Counted from the first letter of the stretch, positions 22,480-34,298 are shown. The stretch is DNA of 64,000 nucleotides from Formicarius rufipectus (GCA_013399695.1 VXAU01001764.1:70327-134326), one strand, 5' to 3'. Notes: generated from the sequence alone by a model not told the origin. Program-made: numbers and translations.

Positions 22480-24605
22480 CAGCTCCACCTTCCCTCCTGC
22501 TGAGGTTTCTCGATGGTTCTCCGGTGACCAGAAAATGTTTGTCTTCTCACCCATCCTGCTGTAAGGACTTCTGGAGGTCAGACCTCTTTGGCTCCCTCTT
22601 GGAGACACCCTCCTGCCCACTGTGGGCTTGTGTGGACCCTGCTGTGATGTGCTACTCTGGGGCTGGTTCCTGCAGGAGTCTTTCTCCACTCCACAACCAC
22701 GAGGACATTTGGTGTCTGCTGGCCAGGACCACAGTACAGAGGGTGCTTCTCTGGAGCCATTATTTGTGGGACACCTCTCTGCTGTGGGGGCTGCAGAAGG
22801 ATTTCCAGGTACTCCTACCCTTCCCCAGTCCTCCATCTCCCCGTCCCCTGCAGTGGGAGGTGTGCACCTCTGGGCTCCTTTGCCATGTACCAGCTTGGGA
22901 GACACAGCAAGCCTGCAAAGATCTCTGTCAGGCAGATTCCAGACAAACCTGCTGCAGTTCCCTTTGATGTTCTTCAAACCCCAGCTGCAAACACATCTGC
23001 CCCATGGCTCTGGGCTCTTCCCCACGTGCCCCCTCTGCTCTGCAGCGGGGAGGGAAGGTCTGCTGAGCCCTGCTCTGGACACCATGACCCTCAGCAGGGG
23101 TTTGTGGTGCACACCTGCAGCGTGTTAACCCCCTTGAGATGGAGAAATGAAGCAAGAATGGAGGTTACAGGGCAAAAGAGCTGGATTTGTCACCCCCACT
23201 GCTGTGGCCTGTCTGTCCTTCCCCTGGGCTTTGCCCTCTGCCTGGGTTGGAGCTATGCTGACCCCTCTGGAGCCCAGGATGGAGAGGGCCCAGCAAGGCA
23301 TGGAGCTCCTGGAGTCCACTGCCAGGAGCAGAGGGAGGAGGGGGTTGCACACTCTGGTCTTGCACAAGCCCCCTGATTCTCCCTGTGCTTGAAGGACAAT
23401 CCTGCAGCAGCTGATGTTGCACAATCGCATCTCCATGAGGGGCTGGAGGCTCCCCAAGGATGCACCTTCTCCAGACTCCTGTCTCTCCTCAAGGGGCTGG
23501 CAAGGCCCTGGTCTCACACTGGAGCTTCCCTGTGTCTCTCCTTTGGCCCGTTGGACCATCCCCTGCTCTGTCCTGCCTTGGGCTACACAGAACTCTCCCA
23601 GGATGGCCCAGGAGGCTCCAGGATGGGTGTTGCCTCACATGCTCTCCTTTCCCCTTTGTCACAGAAGAAGCAGCACTTGAACTCAAATGTAAGGATTTCT
23701 CCATGTGATCCCACCAGCACTGAACTGGGATCTTGGAGGCCAAGGGCTCCTGGACATGCCCTATGAAGCACAGACCATTTCCCTTCTGCTCTCTCCAACC
23801 TCGGTGACACCTGGACCAGCCCCAGGTCATTTGCTGCCAGCCCTTGTTCTAAGTACTCTGACTGGAGGATGGGGCTTCCTCTGCACCGTGAGGGACAGGA
23901 GTATCTCTGTTAAATTTGGGGGTGGGAGGGTTGCGTTTTTTGGGGGAAAATTCCATCCTACTGGCTTGCCTTGTTGGAGGGTGTATGGCATGTGTGTGTG
24001 TGACCTTGCCCAGGACAGTCCCCAGTCCCCTGTGGTTGTGGCTGAGCCCTGCCCAGCCAGGACTGATGCCTGTGTTGAGGTGAGGAGCCCATCCATCCTG
24101 TGTGACCTGGGGACACAGCTAAAAACCTGCAGGGCACCTCAGCCACCCAGTAACACACAGGGATCTGGAGGAGGTGTCCTGCCCCCAAACCTGTCTTGGA
24201 GGGGGTTTCCCTGCTCATTCCTCAGCTGTTTTGACCTTTGCTTGGCCAGAGGGTGTGTGTGTGGGGTGTGTCTGGGGGGACATCTGTGGTGGGGTGTGTT
24301 TGGCTGCAGCATCAGTGTCTGCACTGAGATCTGCCAGTGCCTGCCCTGAAAGCTCTGCCTGCTGCTGTCAGCTCTGGGGGGCCTGGGGTTGGACCTGCCT
24401 TGCTCTTCACCACCAGTTTCTTCCTCTGGGCAGGCTACAGGTGCCAGTTTAGTGCCCCAGGGCTGAGTGGCCAGTCCTGGGTGGTGCTGAGCATCCTTTG
24501 GAGTTACATCTGCATGGTGAGAGGCTTCAAGGCTCCAGCAGCCTGTGGAGGTTGGGATAGTGCAGCAATGGAGTCCCAGGGTGGGGGAGTCTTTGAAGTG
24601 AGGGG

Positions 24606-24860
24606 TGTCATGGTTTAGGGAAGGTATTGTCCCAGTAAAACCACTCCCCCCCTCCCAGTCCACTGCAGTGGGTTGGAGAGGAGAACTGGGGGCACAAAAG
24701 GGAAAGATCATGGGTTGAGATAACAACAATTTACTCCAAACAGCAATGAGATAAGAAAATAGTAACAGCAGCAATATTAATAACAGAAGTGTACAAAAGA
24801 GAGTGATTAGGATGCCAGATGCTCACCACGGAGCCCCTGACCTGACCCACAGCCACCCTA
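24606..24860 (-). repeat. Left LTR (3' LTR of the ERV)
   Basis: Begins with TGTCATGGTTTA on the + strand, the reverse complement of a retroviral ...CA terminus. It aligns with the right LTR from cccagtaaaacca onward. The right-hand limit is approximate. Confidence 0.7.
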
Positions 24861-26947
24861 CCTTGACCAGAAAGACCCCTTCTCTCTGGAAGAGAAGAAA
24901 TGGATCCTGCCCCTACCTGTCTTGCTGTCATCAGGGTACACTGTGTGCTGTTATCAGCTGAAGCCTTGTACTCCTGTTGCTCTGATGTGCCACTGGATCT
25001 ACACAGTCCAGGAGCTCCAACTGTCCCTTTCCTCCACCTGGCTCAAGGCAGGGCCTCTCTAGTTCTGGTCATGGTACTTGCTACTCACTTCTTGTAAATA
25101 CGAGCTGGAGATCCCTTCAGGAGGGTTGGAAGTAACATCAACCTTCCCATTTTGTCTGAGGACTTGCCCACTGGAAACTGGAGTGGCATTTATCCTTGGA
25201 AGAACTTCCTGCAGTAGTTGTTCTTCCTCTCAGTTCATGTGCCTGTGCTTCCAGGGCAGAGGTGGTTTTCCATCCCACCTCCTCATCTCTGTGGTCATGC
25301 AGGTACAACCACAGGTTATCTCGTGGTGTGTCCTCTGTCTCTTGAGCAGGGGGCACTTGCTCCCCCCAGCCCAGACTCTGGTCTGTACTGGCAGGGCACT
25401 GCACATTTACTCTCTGCCTTGCTCAAGTCTTCTGAGTCTGTCCACAGCCTTGGGCAGTCTTTCCACAGCCAAGGTGCAAGTCAGGAGGGAGGAAAAAAGC
25501 TGATCTTCATATTGCTGGGGTTTGGTAGTCACCTGAGGCCCTGGTTGTTCTCCTCCTTTCATTGACATCAGTGCCAGTGAGTTGGTGTAGGGTGATGGCA
25601 CATCCCACACATGGACTGTGTGCACTGGACCTCCTCTGCACCTACAGGGCACTACTCAGTATTTGAATCCCTGTGGATTACCTGCAGCACAGCTAATTCA
25701 GGTTCTGGATACCTTTCTTCATGGTCCTCCACCTGCTTGGGCACATTGTTAGATCATCCTTGAGAGAATACCTTTCCCTCACGCTTGACAATCACCTCCA
25801 GAGACTGAGAGTCTCTGTCCTCTTCCCAATCCTCTGCTCAATGCCCACATCCCAGGACAGGGATCCCAGTTGCTTCACTTCACTCCCATCTAGTTGCATG
25901 TCCTGGGCTGTGATATCCCAGCCCTGGAGCAGCCAGAACACCTGGGGCTCTCCCTACTGGCAGCTGAAAGCTTTCCACATATCCTGCAGTTTCCCCAGGA
26001 TGGGGATCAGGTCCTGCCTCTTCCTCCCGTTCTGAGGACCCTACTTCCTCTTCCTCCCTCTCTAAGCAAACTGATGTGGTCTTGGATTGTTCTGTACAGG
26101 GGTGACAGCTGCCAGCGTGGGTTGTTCCCCTGGTTCAGCTCACTTTGGTGCCTGTTGCTCTGCTTTCCCCCTCCTCCTCCTCAGGGTCCTCTCTGGTGAC
26201 AAGCAGTGTCTGATAAACAGCACACAGCAAGAAGTTGCTCCTCTCCGGAGCTGCCCCAGCATTGTCCTTGCAAAGATTCTGTCACTTTTTCAGGCTCCTG
26301 TAGTTGTTCAGGGAGCAGAACAAGATTATTCAACTACTGGAAGCAGAATAATCCTTAAATCCTTAAAAACTCTCCCATTTTCTTCCCCAGTCCATGCCAC
26401 TCATGACTGTCCACCCTTGGGGCAGATCTCTGAATGATCTCTCTAGAAACCTCTTTCTTGACTCTCAACACGGACCACAGTGAGGGGACATGGCAGAGTC
26501 AGCAACAAGAACATGCTTTCCCCACCATCCAAAGGGAGTTCAGAAGCCTCAAAAGCTGTTGTGAGAGGCCTGAGGGAGGAAGAGGGGAGGAAAGGCTGGG
26601 GAAAATCATCCTCCCCTGTGCCCCACATGGGCTGGGTACAATTATTAATGGACTCCCAAAGGTGGCACCCGAGTGAGGGTGGGAGAGCAACGCAACACAC
26701 ATCCCAAACTCTCACTGCTGTTCATGTTACCAGGTCATAAACTGACAGCACACAGTACAGCAACAAACAATCCTGATTCCTCTTCCTGCTCAGAGCCCCT
26801 GAGGTGACACACGGGGATAGTTACTGCTCCCACATGAACAGGCCACTCAACGTTGTGACATGGCTCTGTCCCCATTACAACAAATGCTTAGGTTAAATTT
26901 GTTTCCAACCTTTGCTGAGCAGATCTGTTGTTACCTCAACCCTTCGA

Positions 26948-26965
26948 GCCCCACATTGGGTGCCA
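26948..26965 (-). other. Retroviral primer-binding site, tRNA-Lys type
   Basis: Minus strand reads TGGCACCCAATGTGGGGC. It differs from the canonical tRNA-Lys PBS at two positions, both a CpG changed to CpA or TpG. Its place directly against the LTR fixes the element's orientation. Confidence 0.78.
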
Positions 26966-27235
26966 AATAAAGCATTGGTATTCTCCAATTTAGTGGTCCC
27001 ACTAAAACCATGCACTGCTCCCCCTCCCTTCTGGTGGGGTGGAGAGGAGAACTGGAAGCATAAAAGGTGAAGATGACGGGTTGAAATAAGAACAATTTAC
27101 TAGAAACAGCAGTGAGATGAGGAAACAAACAGGAGCAGCAACACTGTTAGTAACAAAAGCATACAAAAGAGAGTGGTTCAGGTGCCAAATGCTTGCTGCA
27201 GAGCCTAACCACGCTGCCTAAGCCCAGCAGGAAGA
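26966..27235 (-). repeat. Right LTR (5' LTR of the ERV)
   Basis: Direct-repeat partner of the left LTR, directly adjacent to the primer-binding site. On the + strand its first bases give an AATAAA (26966-26971), which could act as a polyadenylation signal for KIF21B transcripts. The outer limit is approximate. Confidence 0.7.
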
Positions 27236-27358
27236 GACAATGACATGAGGTGGTACAGAATAACCTCAGGGTCCTGGCCATGCCCCCTCCTGGCTACAGC
27301 AGAAAGGAACGCTGTTCTCACCAGAGCAAGGACAGGGGTGACTGTGATCCCACAGCTC

Positions 27359-27376
27359 TGTGTGTGTGTGTGTGTA
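27359..27376. repeat. (TG)n microsatellite
   Basis: Short TG dinucleotide run within the KIF21B 3' UTR just beyond the ERV. Confidence 0.9.
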
Positions 27377-29658
27377 TGTCTTAGTGCCTGGGTGGGTTGG
27401 TATTTCTCATGCAGGAGTGTTGCTTGGGTGTTGATCTGGTTTAGCTACCTCACGGTGCAAGCTGGGTGCTGTCGTCGTCGGGTTTCCTATTGGGGATGGG
27501 GTGGGGAGGGCTTTTCCCTCTTAATTATTGTTATTGTTATGGATTTGACACTTGAATTCATCCTGGGGACACGTGGCCTGGCTCCCACCTTTGCTGCATG
27601 TCTGAGCCATCCCCTGTGTCCCCCTGCCTGCCTCCTCCTGGCCAAGGCAGCGGGACCAGTGTCCTCCTGCCCTGTGCTGCCAGCCCCCACCTCTGCAGGG
27701 GGATTCCCCAGCCCATCTCCCAGTGCTGGTAAGATGTTTGGACTGAGGCTTGGTGGTGTTGCCATTGCTCCTTGGGTTCATTGGCAGCCTGGAAGTGGTC
27801 CATCTTGTCCCTTGGAAGGGTGGAAAGGGACCCCTGGAAGGCTCAGCTCAGCCCACGTTCCTGCCTCTGGTCTCATGGATGTTCTCTGTGGATGCAGCGA
27901 AGTCCTTGTCTGGGAAACGTCCATGAAAAGCACATTGCTGGAATGGGCAGGTCTTAGCCCCCAGTTTCCAGAGCCTGCTGCAGCTCTGTGGAGGACCTGC
28001 TGCTGGCAAAGCCCCTGCCCAGGCTGGGGGTGGTCTGTGAGGAGCTCGTCCTGGTGTGTGATGTTTGACTTTTCACTCCCAAAACATAACTGAGTCTGGA
28101 TTCGGTTCCAGGCACTGAACAGGAACAAGAGGAGCCCTGGAGTGCACAGCTTGCTTCCTGCTTTGGGCTGGACCTCAGTCCCCTGGCACAGGGAGGTTTG
28201 GGAAGCTCTGAGCCACACTTTCAGTTTGAGGGGGGCAGGTCTGCCCAAACAGTAAAGCACAAAGTCTCCCACATGCAGGTGGGTCTGGGAGGGGTGGTCC
28301 CTTGGACTCTGGTGCTTCAGAGCTCAGACTGGGGCCGTGGGCTGGCACAGCTGAGGAGGAGCTGGGATGGGATGAGGGCTCTTTGCCTGCCATGATTGAG
28401 CTGTTCCATCCCTCTGCACTGTGCTGGTTGCTCTCTGGAGCTCAGGGCTTGCCCTGGTGCACAACTCAAGTCCCCTCTGGTGGTCTCTGAGCCTCTGGCA
28501 GCCACTCCAGGGCAGGGACATCGTGGAGGTGCCTTCACACCACGCACCTCATTTCCCTTCACCTTTGGGTGCCTTGGTTTGTGCCAAGGGTGTGATCATA
28601 GCTGCAGTCCTGCCTTCAGTTGCTGGGCTGTGGTTTTGTCCCCGGGGTCTGACTCTTGCACTGGGGGTCTCCTCCCCACCAGCACACAGGAGCCAGCCCT
28701 GTGGGGGCTGCAGGGCTGCCCCAGAGCTGAGCTCTGCACAACACGGGGGGAGAAGACTCAGGACCCCAAAAGCCCTGGATCCCCAAAGCACTGTGAGCCT
28801 CCCTGGCAGCCTGAGCACTGTGTCCTTCCCAGCATCTCAAGCTCCCGTGGCACAGGACAGGCTGGCCATCTGCAAGGAACGGGAGCTGTGCCATCCTGTC
28901 CCCCCCAGGTACAATGTTTCTCCCCACCATCTCTGAGCACAGCTGCTTTAGGGTCTCACATACTGCCTCCTGCCTTGGTGCTGCAGAACCAGTGCCTGCT
29001 TCCCGGGGTGCTCTCCCAGTGCCCCATCCCAGTCCAGGTACGATCCCTGTGGAGCACAGGGTTCCAACTTGCTTTTCAGCTGGCTCACTGGAGCTTCATC
29101 CTGTCCTGCAGGCTGCGTGTCCTCCTGAGCCCCCTTCACCCTCCTGGGGAGGGAAGGGACCCCCTGGCCCCTCCAGGTGCTGCATGGTGCTCCACCTGTA
29201 ACTGGGAGGGAGCCCAGCACAGACCCAACCCCCCGGGAAAGTACAGCCCTCTGCCTTCCTCCTGCCCCAGGGCTTGAGCCCTCATCCATCCCAGCTCTGC
29301 CCTGGTTCCTGCCAACTGCTCCACCTGGCCTGGGACCCCCGGGCCAGCCCCCCCCCAACAAGGCTGGGGCAGCTGCAGCACCGTGTCTGTCGCCTGCTCC
29401 ATCACCCCAAACACTGCACAAGGAGCACAATAGCAGATGCCTTTTCTCACTCAGAGCTGTTTCCAGAGGCCAGCTGTGTGAAGGCTGGTGTTGTCTCTGT
29501 GGGGTTGTGCAGCCCAGCCCCGGTCTGGGTTTGTCAGAGCACGGGGTGTGTGTGTGTTTTATACCTTGGTGTGTTCCTGTAAATAGTGTAAGTTATTGCA
29601 GTCTCCTGCTGGACGTTTTTCAATGGCTGTGTTTGTTCCTCGCCTTTTTGTCTTTGCA

Positions 29659-29664
29659 AATAAA
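29659..29664 (+). terminator. KIF21B: Polyadenylation signal, probable KIF21B 3' end
   Basis: AATAAA preceded by a T-rich stretch (tttttgtctttgc) and followed by tgttctgag. It is the first well-placed signal on this strand after the KIF21B stop codons apart from one supplied by the ERV at 26966. CR1 debris begins about 90 bases later, consistent with the transcript end. Confidence 0.65.
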
Positions 29665-29749
29665 ATGTTCTGAGACAAAGGGATGGAGAAGAGGGGTTGC
29701 TTTGAGGAAGGGAGGAGCACAACTGGGAGCCCACGTCTCCTTCTGGCCC

Positions 29750-29835
29750 CTGCTGGATAGAGTGCCCCATGACAGGAGAGGATTGGACTTGGCAGCCCCT
29801 AAAGGTCCCTTGCAACCCAAACCATTCCGTGATTC
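29750..29835 (+). mobile_element. CR1 LINE 3' tip
   Basis: Short sense CR1 3' end: gacttggcagcccctaaagg to aaaccattccgtgattc. It is immediately followed by a second CR1 piece, giving two 3' ends head to tail. Confidence 0.75.
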
Positions 29836-29844
29836 ACATTCCCC

Positions 29845-30105
29845 ATGTGTCGGGAGAAGGTTGGACAAAAGGAAACAGCCTCAAAGTGTACCAGGAGAGG
29901 TTCAGGTTGGATAGCAGGGAAAATTTCTTCACACAAAGGGTAGTCAGGCACTGGAACAGGCTGCTTAGGGCAGTCACCATCCCTCGAAGTGTTCAAAAGA
30001 CATGCGGATGTGGCATTTGGAGACATGGTTTAGTGCTGGGATAATGGCTGGACTTCACTGACTTAGAGGACTTTTCCAACCTGAACGATTCCATGATTCT
30101 AAGGT
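29845..30105 (+). mobile_element. CR1 LINE fragment
   Basis: Sense CR1 segment (cctcaaagtgtaccaggaga, aaaatttcttcacacaaagg, to ccatgattctaagg). It carries the end of the CR1 ORF2 reading frame (FRLDSRENFFTQRVVRHWNR) and sits just after the KIF21B polyadenylation signal. Confidence 0.85.
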
Positions 30106-30499
30106 GTCACAGATCCTTACAGGCTCCTCAGGCAGACAGGGCAGAACTGATCTTGCTGGGGGAGAATTCAGGGGCTGAGGTGGAGGAAACCCGAATCCAG
30201 CCTGGCTGGCTCTATCCCTCTCCTAGCGAGGAGGAGAAGGGCTCCAACCACGCAGACCCAACGCAGCGTGACAGCCAACCCCTGCAGAAGTCAGAGCATC
30301 CCTGACCCTGCAGCATCGCGTCAAACCCCCAGACTGAGGGGTACCCAGGTCCTCCAGCGGGCAGCACCCTGCGGGAAGGTGCTCCTGGGGGACGGAGCTC
30401 GTGGTGGGCTGCCAAGAACAGCGCAGGGGGCTCCCGGGGGACAGTCGCGGCCGAGGGGAGCGGGGCTGCCGGCAGAGGGCAGCCCTGGCCGCGGGACCA

Positions 30500-30567
30500 C
30501 GGCCCGGCGGAGCGGGGGGGATGCAGGGTCGGGGAGGGGAGGGTTGCTGGGGGGGATGCAGGGTCGG
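30500..30567. repeat. GC-rich minisatellite entering an assembly gap
   Basis: Repeated gggggatgcagggtcgg units separated by a G-rich spacer run straight into the Ns, so the gap probably lies in an unresolved tandem array. Confidence 0.7.
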
Positions 30568-31195
30568 NNNNNNNNNNNNNNNNNNNNNNNNNNNNNNNNN
30601 NNNNNNNNNNNNNNNNNNNNNNNNNNNNNNNNNNNNNNNNNNNNNNNNNNNNNNNNNNNNNNNNNNNNNNNNNNNNNNNNNNNNNNNNNNNNNNNNNNNN
30701 NNNNNNNNNNNNNNNNNNNNNNNNNNNNNNNNNNNNNNNNNNNNNNNNNNNNNNNNNNNNNNNNNNNNNNNNNNNNNNNNNNNNNNNNNNNNNNNNNNNN
30801 NNNNNNNNNNNNNNNNNNNNNNNNNNNNNNNNNNNNNNNNNNNNNNNNNNNNNNNNNNNNNNNNNNNNNNNNNNNNNNNNNNNNNNNNNNNNNNNNNNNN
30901 NNNNNNNNNNNNNNNNNNNNNNNNNNNNNNNNNNNNNNNNNNNNNNNNNNNNNNNNNNNNNNNNNNNNNNNNNNNNNNNNNNNNNNNNNNNNNNNNNNNN
31001 NNNNNNNNNNNNNNNNNNNNNNNNNNNNNNNNNNNNNNNNNNNNNNNNNNNNNNNNNNNNNNNNNNNNNNNNNNNNNNNNNNNNNNNNNNNNNNNNNNNN
31101 NNNNNNNNNNNNNNNNNNNNNNNNNNNNNNNNNNNNNNNNNNNNNNNNNNNNNNNNNNNNNNNNNNNNNNNNNNNNNNNNNNNNNNNNNNNNNNN
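30568..31195. other. Assembly gap (628 N)
   Basis: Run of N between KIF21B and ELF3. Translations crossing it carry no information. It is bordered on the left by a minisatellite and on the right by gatgcagcggcggg, similar to the repeat unit. Confidence 0.99.
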
Positions 31196-31476
31196 AGATG
31201 CAGCGGCGGGGGGATACACAAAGGGTGTGTGACACGGGGCCAGCGTGCGGTGCCTGCTGAGCCCTCGGAGGTGACCGGCGGCACCAGCTTTTGCCCCCGC
31301 AAGGCACCGGACAGCCAAGCTGCCCCAGGGTGGGGAGGTGGAGGCTGCAAGCTGTACCCCCGACCCCACAGGGTCGAGCTCAGCTCCTGCAGCCTCCACT
31401 TTCCCTTTCCCAGCCAGCTCTCACTGGTCGAACTGGTCAGACGGAGCAGCAGAGCAGCAGCCGCCAGCCCCGGGGC

Positions 31477-31629
31477 TGTGCCCACACTGACCCTCTGGAT
31501 GCAGATCCTCCCACACACACTCCTGGGGCACCTCCCACCCTGAGAACATCGGGATGTGCCCACACTGACCCTCTGGATGCAGATCCTCCCACACACACTC
31601 CTGGGGCACCTCCCACCCTGAGAACATCA
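31477..31629. repeat. 78-bp tandem duplication
   Basis: Two nearly identical consecutive 78-bp copies, the second starting at 31555 (tgtgcccacactgaccctct through ccctgagaacatc). The unit is a multiple of three, so it stays open in several frames, but nothing else suggests coding. Confidence 0.92.
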
Positions 31630-34257
31630 GGCTCCAGCCCCGGACCTGCTGGTCCTGAGCGATGCTGGGACAGCCCTGAGATGTCCCTTGGGGCTGGCAA
31701 TGCCCAGAGTCATCCCAGCCCTCAGTGCCAGGCCCTGTGACACCCTCAGCCTGTGCCATGGCTGTCACCTCTGCGTGAGCCTCCATCCCCACAGCCACCA
31801 CGGTGCTGCCAGGGCAAACGGCATCCTTGGTCAAGAAACATGGGGGTGTCATGGGCCCAATTACCCCTGGCAGGACAGGTGACATCAGCATCCCCTTCCC
31901 ACTTGGTGCCTCAGCCATGCGTGGCACCACAGACACCTTTTCTTGCCAGTCCTCATGTCACCAATGTCACTCTACACTCATGGCCACTGCCTGCTCGTTG
32001 CAGTAGGTGCCAAGTCTGAGCTGGCAACACCCTCTGACATGCACCCCACACGGCTAAAGGTGCCCTGGGAGCTTGGACTAGCAGCCAGGTGACAGCAGAG
32101 ACACACCCCTGGGAGCTACCAGCTGTGGCCATGAGGTGGTGGCAGCCCTCTGAGGAGGCTTGAGGAGTTGCCCTGAACCTACCAGTGGTCTTTGGTAAGG
32201 TGGCAGGAGGTGTCATGGGCACCATCCTGTACCTTGTTGTGCCCTGTGGCACTGGGGAGGGCATGGGGACACCTCAGGAGAGGTTTATGCCCTCCCAGTC
32301 CCCCAGCACAGTGCCTCAGCACCTTCAGGGACCTGCCCACAGTGCATGGCCCATTATAGGGTCCAGGTTGTGGCACATCAGTGGGCAGAGGGGAAGGAGG
32401 GGCATTTCTCCAGGCAGGAAAGCTGGAGGGTGCCTGCAGTGGACTGGGGAGGACTAAAGTCCACTGGCCTCCTGATTCCCAAATCCAAGGGAAGGAAGGA
32501 GGAAGGTGAGCACCAGAAGGACCTGGAGGGCTCCCAACATGCCAGGGGCTGTGTCACCCACTGAGGGCATCTCTCCCATCAGGTGCATGGACTGACTGCA
32601 ATGCTTCCCTGAGGACTGCTGTGGGTCTGCAGGGAAGGGAGACCTGGGAAAGGGGATGCTCAGCGTGGTCCATGCCAGACAGCCCTGGCAGGCACCCATC
32701 AGATGCCCTGGAATGGGGAGAGCCATGGATGGGCAGCACATGGCTTGGGCAGGAGACTCCCAAATGCCACATGCCCTCCCCATCACCCCTCAGTGTGTGG
32801 CCCAGGGGCAGGGCACAGTGCTGGCATGTCCCACTCTGCTCCAGGGACACCTGCACTGCAGCAGTGGATCAAAAAAGCTTCCCCAGGGGCAGGTTTCCCA
32901 GCACAGGCACTGGCAGCCCGGTGCCCAGGCAGGGCACAGCCCCGGGCTCAGCCCTTGGCCGGGGGCAGGTTCAGGCTCTGTGTCTGCCCAGTGCCACTGC
33001 TTTCTGCTCTCCCTGGTGGGCTTGGCTTGCCCCGTGGCAGGGATGGCAGGGGCTGCTCCCACATGCCTGTGGGGTGCTGTGCCCAGGAAAGAGAAGGGCC
33101 TGGCAGCACCCAGCACTTGTGACTGTGCCATGGAGGAATGAGGCTGGGGCGGGCGATCAGCTGGCCTGACCTGGTGCCTCCTGGCTGGCACGCTGGCCCT
33201 GCCTGCCCCAGGACTGGGGGATGTGACAAGGGGGATGGGACACGAGCCACCTTGCCCTTGCTTGTCTGAGTGCCAAGGCAGAGCATCCATGTTTGCCACA
33301 GTCTGTCTGTCACCACTGTCACGGGAGATGGTTTGCTGCCAGCTGCCAGTCTGTAGTGACAAAGACCCAGAGGTGGCAGTGAGATGCCAGGGTCTGCCCT
33401 GCTCCTGCAGCATCCAGGTTTGTCTTAGCTTGCATGTGGCATGGATGTGGCTCACTTGGCAAAGTACCAGCACTAGGCAAAGGGGTGCCAAGCTGTTGGC
33501 TGGGACTGGCCTGGGCTCCCCCTGCCAGCTCAGGGTTAAAAACAGCAGGAACAGAACATGACAGGGCCACAGGCACCAAGGTAATTCTCCAAATGCACTC
33601 CACAGCTCTGTCTTGCCCCTTGGGACCTGTCCCTGGTGTGTCTGCCTGTGCCAGGCAAGTGTGACCTGGCAGGAAAAATGGGCCATCAGGGCATCCTCTC
33701 ACAGACCCTTCCCAGGCAAAAACCGACCCATTCTGACAGACAGAGCAGCAATTCTCAGGCACCCACCTGGGCTCCATCCCCACACAGCCCACCTGGCCCC
33801 ACCTGAGTCTCACTCCCAGCATGTGTCCCGACTGGCCACTGGGTCCCTGTCCCGAGGAGAGGAGAAGCTGTGCCAGCCCCAGGCTGTGCCACAGGCATGG
33901 CCAAGGCACCCACGCACACACCTGCTGAGGACAAGGGCTGGGCTGCCCACCTGGCTGCGTGGGTGCCTGGGGCAGCATTCCAGCCCCTTTCCCACGGGCA
34001 GAGCCCCAGGGAGGGATCTGCAGCCCCCAGGGCCAGCTCCAGCCCCACGGGTGTTGTTTTGGCTGCGGGAGCTTGAGTGAACCGCCTGCTGTGAGCAAAC
34101 AAAACACGAGCCGGGCAAGTGGCACCGGAGAACACAGCCCGTGAAGCCGGTGTGGGTGAAACTCTGGGCACCGGCGGGGCACGGGCTCTGACAATGATTA
34201 AACTGGCCAACCCAGATTTCCCGGCAAGGCAGTACAGGGCTGGGACCCTGTGCTATT

Positions 34258-34265
34258 ATGCAAAT
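34258..34265 (+). promoter_or_regulatory. ELF3: Octamer-like site in ELF3 promoter
   Basis: ATGCAAAT, the exact consensus for POU/Oct factors, about 80 bp upstream of the TATA box. Confidence 0.55.
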
Positions 34266-34298
34266 CACCTGGATCTGGGAGCATGAACGTTTGCGGCT

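Larger units (their letters stand above)
24606..27235 (-). mobile_element. Endogenous retrovirus remnant, antisense to KIF21B (LTR - gag region - PBS - LTR)
   Basis: Two related long terminal repeats in direct orientation (about 24606-24860 and 26966-27235) share segments such as ggagaggagaactgg and acaaaagagagtg. Next to the right one, on the minus strand, is a tRNA-Lys-type primer-binding site, so the element reads leftwards. The 2.1-kb interior resembles avian ERV gag in conceptual minus-strand translation (for example the DGSEVKQLGSLSWDVG stretch near 25850) but is broken by stops, including one in the codon after SLWR. No protease, reverse transcriptase, integrase or env is recognisable, so the element is a non-functional deletion derivative. 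It lies in the KIF21B 3' UTR. Exact ends and target-site duplication could not be fixed. Confidence 0.8.
21502..29680 (+). other. KIF21B: KIF21B 3' untranslated region (probable)
   Basis: No further coding exon is convincing between the last KIF21B stop codon and AATAAA at 29659. I saw no AATAAA or ATTAAA between the two candidate last exons, so both probably share the distal site. Mammalian KIF21B also has a multi-kilobase 3' UTR. Without the ERV at 24606-27235 the length from 22262 is about 4.8 kb. Extent is inferred; RNA data would be needed to fix it. Confidence 0.6.
30106..34240. other. Intergenic region between KIF21B and ELF3
   Basis: Apart from the gap, the minisatellite and the 78-bp duplication, this stretch shows GC-rich unique sequence. 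No ORF has both splice context and family resemblance; long open frames across 30212-31600 consist mostly of translated N. Region 33700-34240 presumably carries distal promoter elements of ELF3. Confidence 0.6.

Noticed and set aside
28396..29277. 293-codon + strand ORF near the KIF21B 3' end
   Set aside because: Low-complexity composition, no family resemblance; lies in the presumed 3' UTR just before the polyadenylation signal.
30212..31600. Very long open frames (330-457 codons) on both strands
   Set aside because: They cross 628 Ns translated as X. Remaining flanks show no protein family wording.
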